A DNA stretch of 6,266 nucleotides from NCBI GenBank assembly GCA_030430345.1, contig JAUIFT010000185.1, forward strand, positions 1 to 6,266, given 5' to 3'. Of the stretch, positions 1 to 6,266 are shown one piece after another; position 1 is the stretch's first letter, and each line of letters begins with the position of its first letter. The position numbers and the translations under genes were made by a program. Under the pieces are notes generated by a model that was not told the origin of the DNA, searched no databases, and saw only the letters and a program-made list of their open reading frames with translations. Source of the DNA: Calditrichia bacterium. Its GTDB lineage: Bacteria; Calditrichota; Calditrichia; RBG-13-44-9; J042.

Positions 1-3000
1 ATCCCCTGGGTGTATTTATTGAAAGAGAGCCAGTATTCTTTCGCCTGGGATTGCCAGAAATCGAAGGCTGTTTTATGATTATCTTCCACGGAAATTTCCG
101 GGAAATAGCTGCGGGCATATAGGTATTGCACCATGGCATTGCCAATTTGCTGTTTTTTGAGATCCGCCTTGTTGCGCAAGAGACGTTCATAATTTTCCTG
201 CATATCCCGGTCCAGGAAAGCGACGGCTCGTTTGAGCATTTCGAACACCGTTTGATTAGCGCGAATTTCGGTAACACCGAGGCGGTCGAGATGACCGAGG
301 CCACTGACAATGTGCGTGGTGATATAACGACTGGGATCCATTTCCGGGAACCAGCTCCAGCCGCCTTCATTTTGCTGCATCTGCTGCAATTTGCGCAATG
401 CGCTGCTTTGTTCGTTGGCCATCTTATTTAAATCAAATAGCAGGGCAACGCGCTTCTTCCGTTCACTCTCATCCTGTGCCTGCAGCACCCAGGGGGTTTC
501 TTCCAGTAACAGAGATTTCAGCTCCTGGTTCTTTTCCAGGTTGGAAAGCAGTGCGTCACTGTCGCTTTGTCGCCAGGTATCAAATACCCGTTTGATTTTT
601 GGGTTCTCATTAGCGATATGGCTGGCAATGCTGTTCGCATAATAGCGGCTAAAAATCTGCTCCGCGCATTCGTAGGGATATTCCATCATGTAAGGCAGTG
701 CCTGAATGGCATACCAGGCCGGATTGGAAGTGAATTCCAACGAGACATTTTGATGCCGCAGCGTTTTCGATTGGCCGGATGCCAGCAATTTTTCCATTTT
801 GTAAGTTTTGCGTTCATTTCCCCGAATCGGTAATGGTAAAGACTCGGTGACCAGCATGCGGTTAGTCAACACCGGCAGCATATTTTCTTCACCGTCGGAG
901 AAATCGCCGGCTTTCGCAACGATGCGGTAAGTGACCGCCTGAATACCGGTAGGAATCTTCAGTTGCCAGCGCAAGGGGGCACTCTGTCCGGCATTGGCGC
1001 TAAAGGGAACTTCCGCATTGTTGTTGCCCAGTTCCGCATCAAGGGATTGCATACTGAGCGCATCAAATAATTGCAGTGTTGCGTTGCCGTTCAATGCTTC
1101 CGTGGTAAGATTGCTGACTTTACCACTAAAAACAATTTCATCTCCTTCCCGGAAAAAACGCGGGGCGTTGGGGACAACCATAAGCTCTTTTTGAGTAACG
1201 ATGCTCTGTTGGGTCAGCGCAAACTGTAAATCTTTTGTATGGGCAAAACCAAGGAATTTCCAGCGGGTAAGTGCTTCCGGCATGGTAAAAGAGAGCACGA
1301 CTTCCCCCTCGGCGTTGGTCGCCAGATGCGGGAAGAAAAAGGCTGTTTCATTAAGGTTGCGACGTACCGGTATTTCATCGGTCTCTTCCGGCTGAGTGTT
1401 CTCATCGACAGGCGGTGGTACTACGGAGACAGATTGGGTGCTCGCCAGATCAACCTGGCCGGCATCTGCTTCCACTGTGACAGCCATTGCTTCTGGTGCG
1501 GCATCGGTCGGCGCATCTGCCATTGAGTAATTTGCGGCGCGATCCCGCATCATAATGCCGCCGGCGCCCTTACGCATCATCCGGCCAAAATTGCCGCTGC
1601 GGTACAGCAGGAGTTGATCGTACTGCCGGGTAATGAAATTACCGGTTTGATGCCAGTTTCTGCCGCCGGCGCGAAATGTTTTTGCTGCAAAGGCATTTCC
1701 GGTATTAAAACGATTATGGTGAGACCAGGATTCGCTCCGGTAAATATTGAAATACCAGTTATGGCTGCGGAAGGCATCCAGCGATGCATCATACATCCCG
1801 GCGAGCATCTCCGCGGCTACTTTCTCGCCCTTCGGCCCGCTGAGGGTAAGGCGCCATTCTTCCGGCTGCCCCGGCTTTAATTTGTCGCGAAACGTTTCGT
1901 AGCGGATTTTCAAATCCTTGTTCGTCCAGGGCACGCGAACGGTACGGGAGATTTGCTGCACCCGTCCATATTTCACGAAGAAAAGGGAGAAACCGAGATT
2001 GCCGCGGTCCGCTTCCCGGATCGGGAAAGTGAGGCGCTGCTTCTTGTTGCCGGCATTAATCCAGCGGGATTCTGTTTCCTTATCCTGGCGATATACTTCC
2101 AGCAGTGCGCGAATATCGCCGGCCGCCGATCCCCAGTTGTAGATCGCTTCTTCGCCCGGTTCGCCATTCAACTTTTCATCCGCATCCCAGAAAAAGGCGT
2201 AATCCGGCACTTGTTTCTCTTTCGGATCGTACAGGGTAAAAAATTTCTTCAGGACGATTTCCTTCCCAAACCTGTCGCTGGTTTTCAGTTCAGCAAGATA
2301 TTTGCCCTGTGACCATTCGGCTGCGCCTTGCAAGGTCATGGTTTTCGCTTCCGCGGTGCTGAAATTATGAGTAAGCAGTGCAGCGCCATTTTCCCAATTG
2401 CGGAAGTCATCTTCATCGTTGTAAATATCGTAGGGGAAATCCCGGTAATAATCGTCCTTGTTTAAAATAAATTGATCCGGACGGCTCCAGAGTCGGGAGC
2501 GAAATACCCGCCCGGGATTCTGCAGGGGATAAATAGTGACTGTGCCGGCGGCTGCTTCAAACTCGCCATTGAGGTTTTCGGTCGTAATATTGATGTCAGG
2601 CACTTTGCTAATGTTGATCGTTTCCGGCAAATTAAGGTGTACGGATAAAGCCACATAGCCGACTTTCACACTGGTCTGCGCACTGCGGGTTTCCCCAGCG
2701 AGATCGGTCACATCAAGGTGTACACGATATTCGAACTCCGGCTGACGGCTTTCCGGGATAGTGGAATCCGGTGCGGCCACAAACTCAATGATGACATTTC
2801 CCACTGCATCGGTTGTCGCGCTGCCGTTCAGGATTTCCGTTTCACTGTAATTGAATCCACCCCAGCGCCAAAATCCCCACCAGTAAGGGAAGCGCGGTTG
2901 ACGCACGATGCGATATTGTACGCTGGCATTATCGATATTCGCCCCGCTGTAAGCCTTTGCCGTACCGGTGACGGAAACGGTTTCACCCAGCTTAAAACTG

Positions 3001-5129
3001 CCGCTCAGTGGTTGGAAGGTTACTTCGAACGTGGGACGTTTGTATTCTTCCACGGAGATGCTGCGGTTACCGTTTTCGTTGCGGATGCTCATGTAGCCGG
3101 TAAGGCCGCCCCGTGGTGCGGTAAAACTGCCGGAGAAGGTGCCGTATTCGTTTGTGACCAGATCGAGACTGGAAACCTTCTGATGATTGGCATCGAAGAA
3201 GGTAACCGTGGTTTTATGGCCGGTAACGATACTGTTTTTCTTATCATCCGTTTCCAGGGTGATTCCTTTAAAATAGATGGTTTGCCCGGGGCGGTAGATG
3301 GAACGATCGGTAAAGAAGAAAGTGCGTTTGCGTGCATTGTCGCGAATGCGCCGGGCATCGCGGGGCGCATTAAAATAATCATCGAGGAAGAGCCGTTCAT
3401 CATTATGACGGATGTCCAGGCGGTAGCGGCGATGGCTGGTGCGATTCAGCTTACTGAGGTCGCAGTATCCGTTTTTATCGGTTTTGAAAACGCTGCCTTT
3501 CACTTCTTTGCTGCGACCGCGATTCCGCTCGGTAACCCAGGTTTGCACCGTTGCCCTGGCAAGCGGCTTGCCACTGGTGCGATCGAAAACATAAATACCG
3601 GTCGGGGCATAATTCTTCGATTTGGTCATATAACCGAGGTTGGAAATCCAGGTTGTGCCGGTGGCGACCCCTTCACCAAAAGTAAATGCTTCATTTGGGC
3701 TCATCATAATGACGTAATGACCCGCGGGCAGTGCCGGCATCTTAATTTCTACCAGGTGGCGCTGATAATCATCTTCATCAGGTAAATCTACCGACCATTC
3801 TGTTGCAGGATCCTGCTGTAAATAGAAATCATGCCATTGCTCGTTATTAAAGCGGTTATTTTCCCGCACTTGCTGTAATTGCTCCGGCGTTAACGGAATA
3901 GCCCGCAGATACACCGTGCGTACATTACGATGGGTAACTAATGCGCGAAATGGCTTTTCCGGTAAATTGACCTGCTCCATCTCGATGGATAGCTGCGGGG
4001 TAAGAATGCGGGATTGCAGCGCGCGGCAGTTTTTTGCGCCGTCGGAATCGGGAAAGCGCTTCAGGCCGGTAGCGCAAATATCATAGGCTTTTTTGTAGGC
4101 CCATTGGTAGGTATCATCTTCTCCGGGAGAAAAGCGCCCGCCCTGGCTAAAATGATAGTTGGCGATCTGGTAAGTCACCCAGGTAGAAATTTCATGGCGG
4201 ATGCATTCCTTTTCCAGCGCTTCCAGCGCTTTTAAATAGCGTGCATCGCTATCGTTGCCAACCGCGTTATCCCGGGCAAAGGAGAGGCGCTTGAGGTCTG
4301 CATCAACCAGTGCATCCGGAGTTTTGTCTTTGAGATGAAAACGCAGTAACTCCTGGAAAACGGTTAAGGCATGGTACTTAAAAGAGAGCGTATCGCGGGT
4401 TTCAAATTGATGTTTAACAAAATCTTCCGCCGGTAAAAAAGCGAGGTGGTTTAAACGAAACTCGTAAACCGGCCTGGTGAGGTCCGCTTCATCATGCATA
4501 AAAAAATCCAGGGCGCGATGCGCCAGGAGGTCATAGAGGGTGGGGCGGAATTTCCGGGAGCCTTCCGCTGCTTCGGTAATGGCATCGAAACGGCGCATTG
4601 CTAATTCCTGCAGTTGCTCGCTATCCTCCAAAGAGGCTTTGTAAAGTTGAATCGTTTTCGCGGCAAACTGTCCGGCGCTCCAGGTGGCGATATCTTCATC
4701 ATTTACACCGCTGGTTTCCGAACGGTCCAGCAGTTGATAGCGATTATTCTGATAATACTGCCAGTACATGCTGGCAAGCATTGATTGCAGAATCGGCTTT
4801 ACCGGAAACTTACTTTCCCCGATCTCGGCAATGGTGCGTTCGATGTTCTTCTTTAAACCGTCTTCTTCAAAAGATTCCTGAAGATGCATCTGGTAAACCA
4901 GGGCTTTGACAATCTGGCCGGAATTATTTTCCCGTTTCGCCCAGCCATAGATTTTTTTTACGACTTCCAGGGCAGACTTCGGCAATCCCTGCTGTTGAAA
5001 AGATGCGACCTGCTCCCATTCCTGTTTGTATTCAGACATCTGTTTCCCTTTTTCTGATTGATGCGAATAAATAATGCCGGACAATGAGAATATTGATATA
5101 AATGCTAGTAAGGCCCAAAAGCGCTTCAT
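1..5129 (-). CDS. Alpha-2-macroglobulin family protein with CAEQ thioester, exported; 3' end beyond window
   Basis: This is one open frame of 1709 codons from ATG 5129 with no stop in the window. Family members trap or block proteases, or covalently tag targets, through large MG-domain shells outside the inner membrane. Residues 1-22 look like a signal peptide (MKRFW, then a hydrophobic run, IYS cleavage site). About 30-430 is a helical region, and MG domains follow (YAPTGIYVFDR from 507; DRSIYRPGQ near 609, the MG2 hallmark). An aromatic cluster spans 747-761, and 1203-1257 is an acidic Ala/Pro linker where a bait region would lie. The A2M domain starts at NLNETAFFFP (1258). The thioester motif is C1488-A-E-Q, and the helical thioester domain (GGWSWF at 1589-1594) runs off the edge. 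Homologues are typically somewhat longer, so perhaps 200-300 residues are missing (from memory). An in-frame ATG at 5153 would add eight residues, but AAGGA lies ten bases before 5129. The family is secure; the physiological target is unknown. Confidence 0.95.
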   Translation of the reverse strand, partial: MKRFWALLAFISIFSLSGIIYSHQSEKGKQMSEYKQEWEQVASFQQQGLPKSALEVVKKIYGWAKRENNSGQIVKALVYQMHLQESFEEDGLKKNIERTIAEIGESKFPVKPILQSMLASMYWQYYQNNRYQLLDRSETSGVNDEDIATWSAGQFAAKTIQLYKASLEDSEQLQELAMRRFDAITEAAEGSRKFRPTLYDLLAHRALDFFMHDEADLTRPVYEFRLNHLAFLPAEDFVKHQFETRDTLSFKYHALTVFQELLRFHLKDKTPDALVDADLKRLSFARDNAVGNDSDARYLKALEALEKECIRHEISTWVTYQIANYHFSQGGRFSPGEDDTYQWAYKKAYDICATGLKRFPDSDGAKNCRALQSRILTPQLSIEMEQVNLPEKPFRALVTHRNVRTVYLRAIPLTPEQLQQVRENNRFNNEQWHDFYLQQDPATEWSVDLPDEDDYQRHLVEIKMPALPAGHYVIMMSPNEAFTFGEGVATGTTWISNLGYMTKSKNYAPTGIYVFDRTSGKPLARATVQTWVTERNRGRSKEVKGSVFKTDKNGYCDLSKLNRTSHRRYRLDIRHNDERLFLDDYFNAPRDARRIRDNARKRTFFFTDRSIYRPGQTIYFKGITLETDDKKNSIVTGHKTTVTFFDANHQKVSSLDLVTNEYGTFSGSFTAPRGGLTGYMSIRNENGNRSISVEEYKRPTFEVTFQPLSGSFKLGETVSVTGTAKAYSGANIDNASVQYRIVRQPRFPYWWGFWRWGGFNYSETEILNGSATTDAVGNVIIEFVAAPDSTIPESRQPEFEYRVHLDVTDLAGETRSAQTSVKVGYVALSVHLNLPETINISKVPDINITTENLNGEFEAAAGTVTIYPLQNPGRVFRSRLWSRPDQFILNKDDYYRDFPYDIYNDEDDFRNWENGAALLTHNFSTAEAKTMTLQGAAEWSQGKYLAELKTSDRFGKEIVLKKFFTLYDPKEKQVPDYAFFWDADEKLNGEPGEEAIYNWGSAAGDIRALLEVYRQDKETESRWINAGNKKQRLTFPIREADRGNLGFSLFFVKYGRVQQISRTVRVPWTNKDLKIRYETFRDKLKPGQPEEWRLTLSGPKGEKVAAEMLAGMYDASLDAFRSHNWYFNIYRSESWSHHNRFNTGNAFAAKTFRAGGRNWHQTGNFITRQYDQLLLYRSGNFGRMMRKGAGGIMMRDRAANYSMADAPTDAAPEAMAVTVEADAGQVDLASTQSVSVVPPPVDENTQPEETDEIPVRRNLNETAFFFPHLATNAEGEVVLSFTMPEALTRWKFLGFAHTKDLQFALTQQSIVTQKELMVVPNAPRFFREGDEIVFSGKVSNLTTEALNGNATLQLFDALSMQSLDAELGNNNAEVPFSANAGQSAPLRWQLKIPTGIQAVTYRIVAKAGDFSDGEENMLPVLTNRMLVTESLPLPIRGNERKTYKMEKLLASGQSKTLRHQNVSLEFTSNPAWYAIQALPYMMEYPYECAEQIFSRYYANSIASHIANENPKIKRVFDTWRQSDSDALLSNLEKNQELKSLLLEETPWVLQAQDESERKKRVALLFDLNKMANEQSSALRKLQQMQQNEGGWSWFPEMDPSRYITTHIVSGLGHLDRLGVTEIRANQTVFEMLKRAVAFLDRDMQENYERLLRNKADLKKQQIGNAMVQYLYARSYFPEISVEDNHKTAFDFWQSQAKEYWLSFNKYTQG

Positions 5130-5139
5130 TGATTTTTTT

Positions 5140-5144
5140 TCCTT
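5140..5144 (-). promoter_or_regulatory. Ribosome binding site deciding the A2M start
   Basis: On the minus strand AAGGA is followed by a ten-base A-rich spacer and then ATG at 5129. The alternative ATG at 5153 has only a weak GAAAG upstream. The motif lies inside the coding frame if 5153 is used. It favours 5129, which also puts the Lys-Arg pair directly before the hydrophobic core of the signal peptide. Confidence 0.5.
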
Positions 5145-5167
5145 CGATTTCATTGCAATTCTTTCTG

Positions 5168-5197
5168 TATATATTCTGACCGTCTTTGCAGCTACAA
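5168..5197 (-). promoter_or_regulatory. Weak candidate promoter for the A2M gene
   Basis: The minus strand carries TTGTAG (5197-5192), an 18-base gap and TATATA (5173-5168). These are partial matches to -35 and -10 elements. Transcription would begin near 5161, leaving about 32 bases before ATG 5129 but only about 8 before ATG 5153, which agrees with the later start. No clear Bacteroidota-type TTTG/TAnnTTTG pair was found, so this is speculative. The gene may instead be read through from the DUF1572 gene. Confidence 0.18.
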
Positions 5198-5218
5198 GTC
5201 ACCCGTTCTATAAAACTG

Positions 5219-5242
5219 GTTGAAAGTTCAGGGTTCAGAGTT
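5219..5242. repeat. Degenerate heptanucleotide repeat GTTSARR (three units plus GTT)
   Basis: The plus strand reads GTTGAAA, GTTCAGG, GTTCAGA and then GTT: three consecutive 7-base units in register, sharing GTT-(G/C)-A-(A/G)-(A/G). It sits between the DUF1572 stop and the A2M start. As I recall, short GTTCAAA/GTTCAGG-type heptads of this kind are scattered through intergenic DNA of many Bacteroidota. Three imperfect units could also be chance. Confidence 0.45.
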
Positions 5243-5261
5243 AGCCGCTTTACTCATTATA

Positions 5262-5798
5262 CTACTGCTTCCCCCAATTCTGCCGATTAAACTCTTCCGA
5301 TTTGCCTCGTTCGATGCTCAAGGTACGCCACTGATCTTCTTGAAAAAAACGAGCAAGATAAACGATCTGCCCAATATGATACGCGTAATGATTCAACTGT
5401 CGATTAAGCGCCTGTAACATCGAATGGGCTTCCCCGCGAATGTAGATGGTTTTTTCCAGATCTGCCGGCGTAAGGCTCGTCAACAACTTAAGCACTACCT
5501 GCCAACTGCTATCCCAATATTGCATCAAGGCTTCGCGGGAATCATCGTCAATCACAAATTCCTGGTCACGTTTCCGGTCGGGTTTTTCTCCATCAGTGGT
5601 GAAAACGTCCGTCCAACGGGAGCGAATATTGCCGGCCAGGTGCTTTACTGTGATTGCAATGCTGTTGCTGCTTTTGTTAGGTTGTAGGAAAAATTGCTCA
5701 TCATTTACCTGCACAACAGCTTTTTCTGCCATTGTTTTGTATTTACGATACTGGACGTCGATATCGGCAAGATATAACTCTGCAATCGATGATCCCAT
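5262..5798 (-). CDS. DUF1572 family protein, DinB superfamily four-helix bundle
   Basis: This is a complete 178-residue protein with no signal peptide, expected in the cytoplasm. Family hallmarks run through its whole length: NSIAITVKHLAGN (45-57), SRWTDVFTTDGEK (60-72), RDQEF (77-81), IRGEAHSMLQALNRQ (120-134), HYAYHIGQIVYLAR (137-150) and SIERGKS (161-167). His53, His137 and His141 fit the three metal-binding histidines of the DinB fold. Relatives include damage-inducible proteins and thiol transferases, but the reaction of DUF1572 members is not established, so I assign none. The length matches the family. An upstream in-frame ATG at 5846 would add 16 residues, but the strong AGGAGG just before 5798 and the point where family similarity begins favour 5798. 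It lies directly upstream of the A2M gene on the same strand with no clear terminator between, so co-transcription is possible. Confidence 0.93.
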   Translation of the reverse strand: MGSSIAELYLADIDVQYRKYKTMAEKAVVQVNDEQFFLQPNKSSNSIAITVKHLAGNIRSRWTDVFTTDGEKPDRKRDQEFVIDDDSREALMQYWDSSWQVVLKLLTSLTPADLEKTIYIRGEAHSMLQALNRQLNHYAYHIGQIVYLARFFQEDQWRTLSIERGKSEEFNRQNWGKQ

Positions 5799-5802
5799 AA
5801 AG

Positions 5803-5808
5803 CCTCCT
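5803..5808 (-). promoter_or_regulatory. Strong Shine-Dalgarno site of the DUF1572 gene
   Basis: The minus strand reads AGGAGG, four bases (CTTT), then ATG at 5798. This full anti-SD match fixes the start at 5798 rather than the in-frame ATG at 5846. Confidence 0.8.
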
Positions 5809-5819
5809 GATTTTTTAAA

Positions 5820-5835
5820 GCTTGCCGAAACAAGC
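5820..5835 (-). other. Small hairpin in the DUF1572 leader
   Basis: GCTTG and CAAGC form a 5-bp inverted repeat around a six-base loop, TTTCGG on the minus strand. It lies twelve bases upstream of the AGGAGG site. It would be part of the 5' untranslated leader if transcription starts further upstream. The stem is short and could be incidental. Confidence 0.3.
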
Positions 5836-5930
5836 ATTAGGTACAATATCTATCTACGAAGCATTGTTAGCGGAATTCTCAATATCGTATATCGGCCGGA
5901 GGATCGCCAGAACGATTTTATTTACTGATT

Positions 5931-6002
5931 ATGAATTTCCTGCTTATTGAAGATGATGATATATCATTTAATGAAGGAATTAATTGCTTAATTATGAGAT
6001 AA
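5931..6002 (+). pseudogene. 23-codon ORF resembling the start of a response-regulator receiver domain
   Basis: The ORF begins MNFLLIEDDDISFNEG and ends after 23 residues. The opening matches the pattern at the N-terminus of response regulators: a hydrophobic beta strand, then an acidic E-D-D, then a helix with Gly and hydrophobic residues. After the TAA no plus frame continues with receiver features such as the phospho-acceptor Asp strand. No ribosome site is visible upstream. It could be the last remnant of a lost regulator gene or a chance result of a GATGATGAT run. Confidence 0.2.
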
Positions 6003-6091
6003 ATTCTCCAGCCACCTGCAACTAATATTTTAAATTCATTTAAAACCCTACCAACCGGGTAGAGATGATGAAAAAAAATTAATGAGGTGAA

Positions 6092-6118
6092 ATGAACCGG
6101 TGCTGGTTCTTCAACTGA
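6092..6118 (+). other. Possible eight-residue mini-ORF with a Shine-Dalgarno-like sequence
   Basis: GAGG (6084-6087) lies four bases upstream of ATG 6092, which opens an ORF encoding MNRCWFFN before TGA. The GAACC/GGTTC inverted repeat (6094-6109) falls inside it. A translated leader peptide would look like this, but no larger plus-strand gene follows within the window. Confidence 0.15.
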
Positions 6119-6160
6119 TCGGAAAATCTCAGTTAAGTCTGTATTTCGGAATGATATAAA

Positions 6161-6189
6161 AGGAGGTTTCAACGCTGATGTTATCGTAA
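6161..6189 (+). other. Orphan AGGAGG followed by a three-codon ORF
   Basis: AGGAGG at 6161-6166 is a full anti-Shine-Dalgarno match. The only start codon nearby, ATG 6178, meets TAA after Met-Leu-Ser. No longer frame begins within range, even with alternative starts: the ACG and CTG just before are in the same frame and end at the same stop. It may be a chance match or the remains of a decayed gene. Confidence 0.2.
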
Positions 6190-6231
6190 ATTAATAATAA
6201 AATTGTCAATACGCCCTGGCATTAACAATTT

Positions 6232-6254
6232 AAAAATCGCCCAGAGAGATGGGC
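6232..6254 (-). terminator. Possible intrinsic terminator of a minus-strand gene beyond the right edge
   Basis: On the minus strand GCCCA, a six-base loop and TGGGC (6254-6239) form a GC-rich 5-bp stem, followed after GA by five T (6236-6232). This is the usual hairpin-plus-T-tract order for minus-strand transcription. The stem is short and the T run interrupted, and the gene it would serve is outside the window. Confidence 0.35.
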
Positions 6255-6266
6255 AGTCGGCAATAT

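Larger units (their letters stand above)
5836..6266. other. Non-coding, AT-rich stretch without a convincing gene
   Basis: No frame on either strand gives a recognisable protein over useful length. The longest minus frame (6172-5918, 84 codons) needs a TTG start, has no ribosome site and is rich in Ser and Ile without family motifs. Visible structure includes inverted repeats CTACC/GGTAG (6048-6062) and GAACC/GGTTC (6094-6109), an A8 tract (6071-6078), two tiny ORFs after Shine-Dalgarno-like sequences, and the hairpin at 6239-6254. The part upstream of the DUF1572 gene should hold its promoter, but I could not identify one. Confidence 0.6.

Noticed and set aside
2718..3785. 355-codon plus-strand ORF
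   Set aside because: It lies wholly opposite the A2M gene, whose minus-strand protein has clear MG2 motifs there (DRSIYRPGQ, YAPTGIYVF). The plus-strand product shows no family motif; it is an antisense shadow.
5799..5846. Upstream start at 5846 for the DUF1572 protein
   Set aside because: The 16 extra residues do not resemble the family and the AGGAGG site would fall inside the coding sequence; ATG 5798 is correctly placed after it.
5446..5928. 160-codon plus-strand ORF
   Set aside because: It is antisense to the DUF1572 gene, whose conserved motifs and ribosome site are on the minus strand. The product is Ser/Leu/Arg-rich with no recognisable domain.
6048..6109. CTACC/GGTAG and GAACC/GGTTC inverted repeats as terminators
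   Set aside because: Each stem is only 5 bp and neither is followed closely by a long T-run on either strand; the T8 on the minus strand lies about fifteen bases beyond the second hairpin.
5918..6172. 84-codon minus-strand ORF
   Set aside because: It requires a TTG start without a ribosome site, and its composition is typical of translated AT-rich non-coding DNA with no known motif.
6183..6209. Consensus-like TTGACA on the minus strand with TACGAT downstream
   Set aside because: The spacing is only 15 bases, the second element is poor, and no minus-strand gene starts nearby; a TTGACA match is also weak evidence in a probable Bacteroidota genome.

Overview
The window most likely comes from a member of the Bacteroidota. 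The evidence is the architecture and wording of the very large alpha-2-macroglobulin-like protein that fills most of it: an E-C-A-E-Q thioester context, an aromatic FPYWW cluster and an NLNETAFFFP junction. A short GTTCARR heptad repeat between genes fits the same group. This is recognition from memory of protein families, not a database result. Base composition is moderate in the genes and clearly AT-rich in the last ~340 bases.

Layout: both convincing genes lie on the minus strand and read right to left. (1) Positions 5129 to 1 hold one uninterrupted reading frame of 1709 codons that runs off the left edge without a stop. It encodes an exported alpha-2-macroglobulin (A2M) family protein, complete from the signal peptide through the MG domains, a bait-like linker, the A2M domain and the CAEQ thioester, and cut partway through the thioester-containing helical domain. 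(2) Positions 5130-5261 are a short intergenic stretch with a degenerate 7-bp repeat, a weak candidate promoter and the A2M ribosome binding site. (3) Positions 5798-5262 encode a complete 178-residue DinB-superfamily protein of the DUF1572 type, with a strong GGAGG site and a conserved metal-binding histidine triad. (4) Positions 5799-6266 hold no convincing gene. This stretch contains several small hairpins, two tiny ORFs that follow Shine-Dalgarno-like sequences, a 23-codon ORF resembling the first residues of a response-regulator receiver domain, and a hairpin plus T-run that could terminate a minus-strand gene beyond the right edge.

How the genes relate: the DUF1572 gene lies directly upstream of the A2M gene on the same strand, with 132 bases between stop and chosen start and no clear terminator, so co-transcription is possible. 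No functional link is evident: the first product is a cytoplasmic DinB-fold protein of unknown substrate, the second an exported protease-trapping or surface-defence protein. I see no CRISPR array, tRNA, rRNA, insertion sequence or clearly novel multi-gene system. The most unusual items are the near-lipobox lacking its cysteine, the bait-like linker, and the odd non-coding stretch at the right end.
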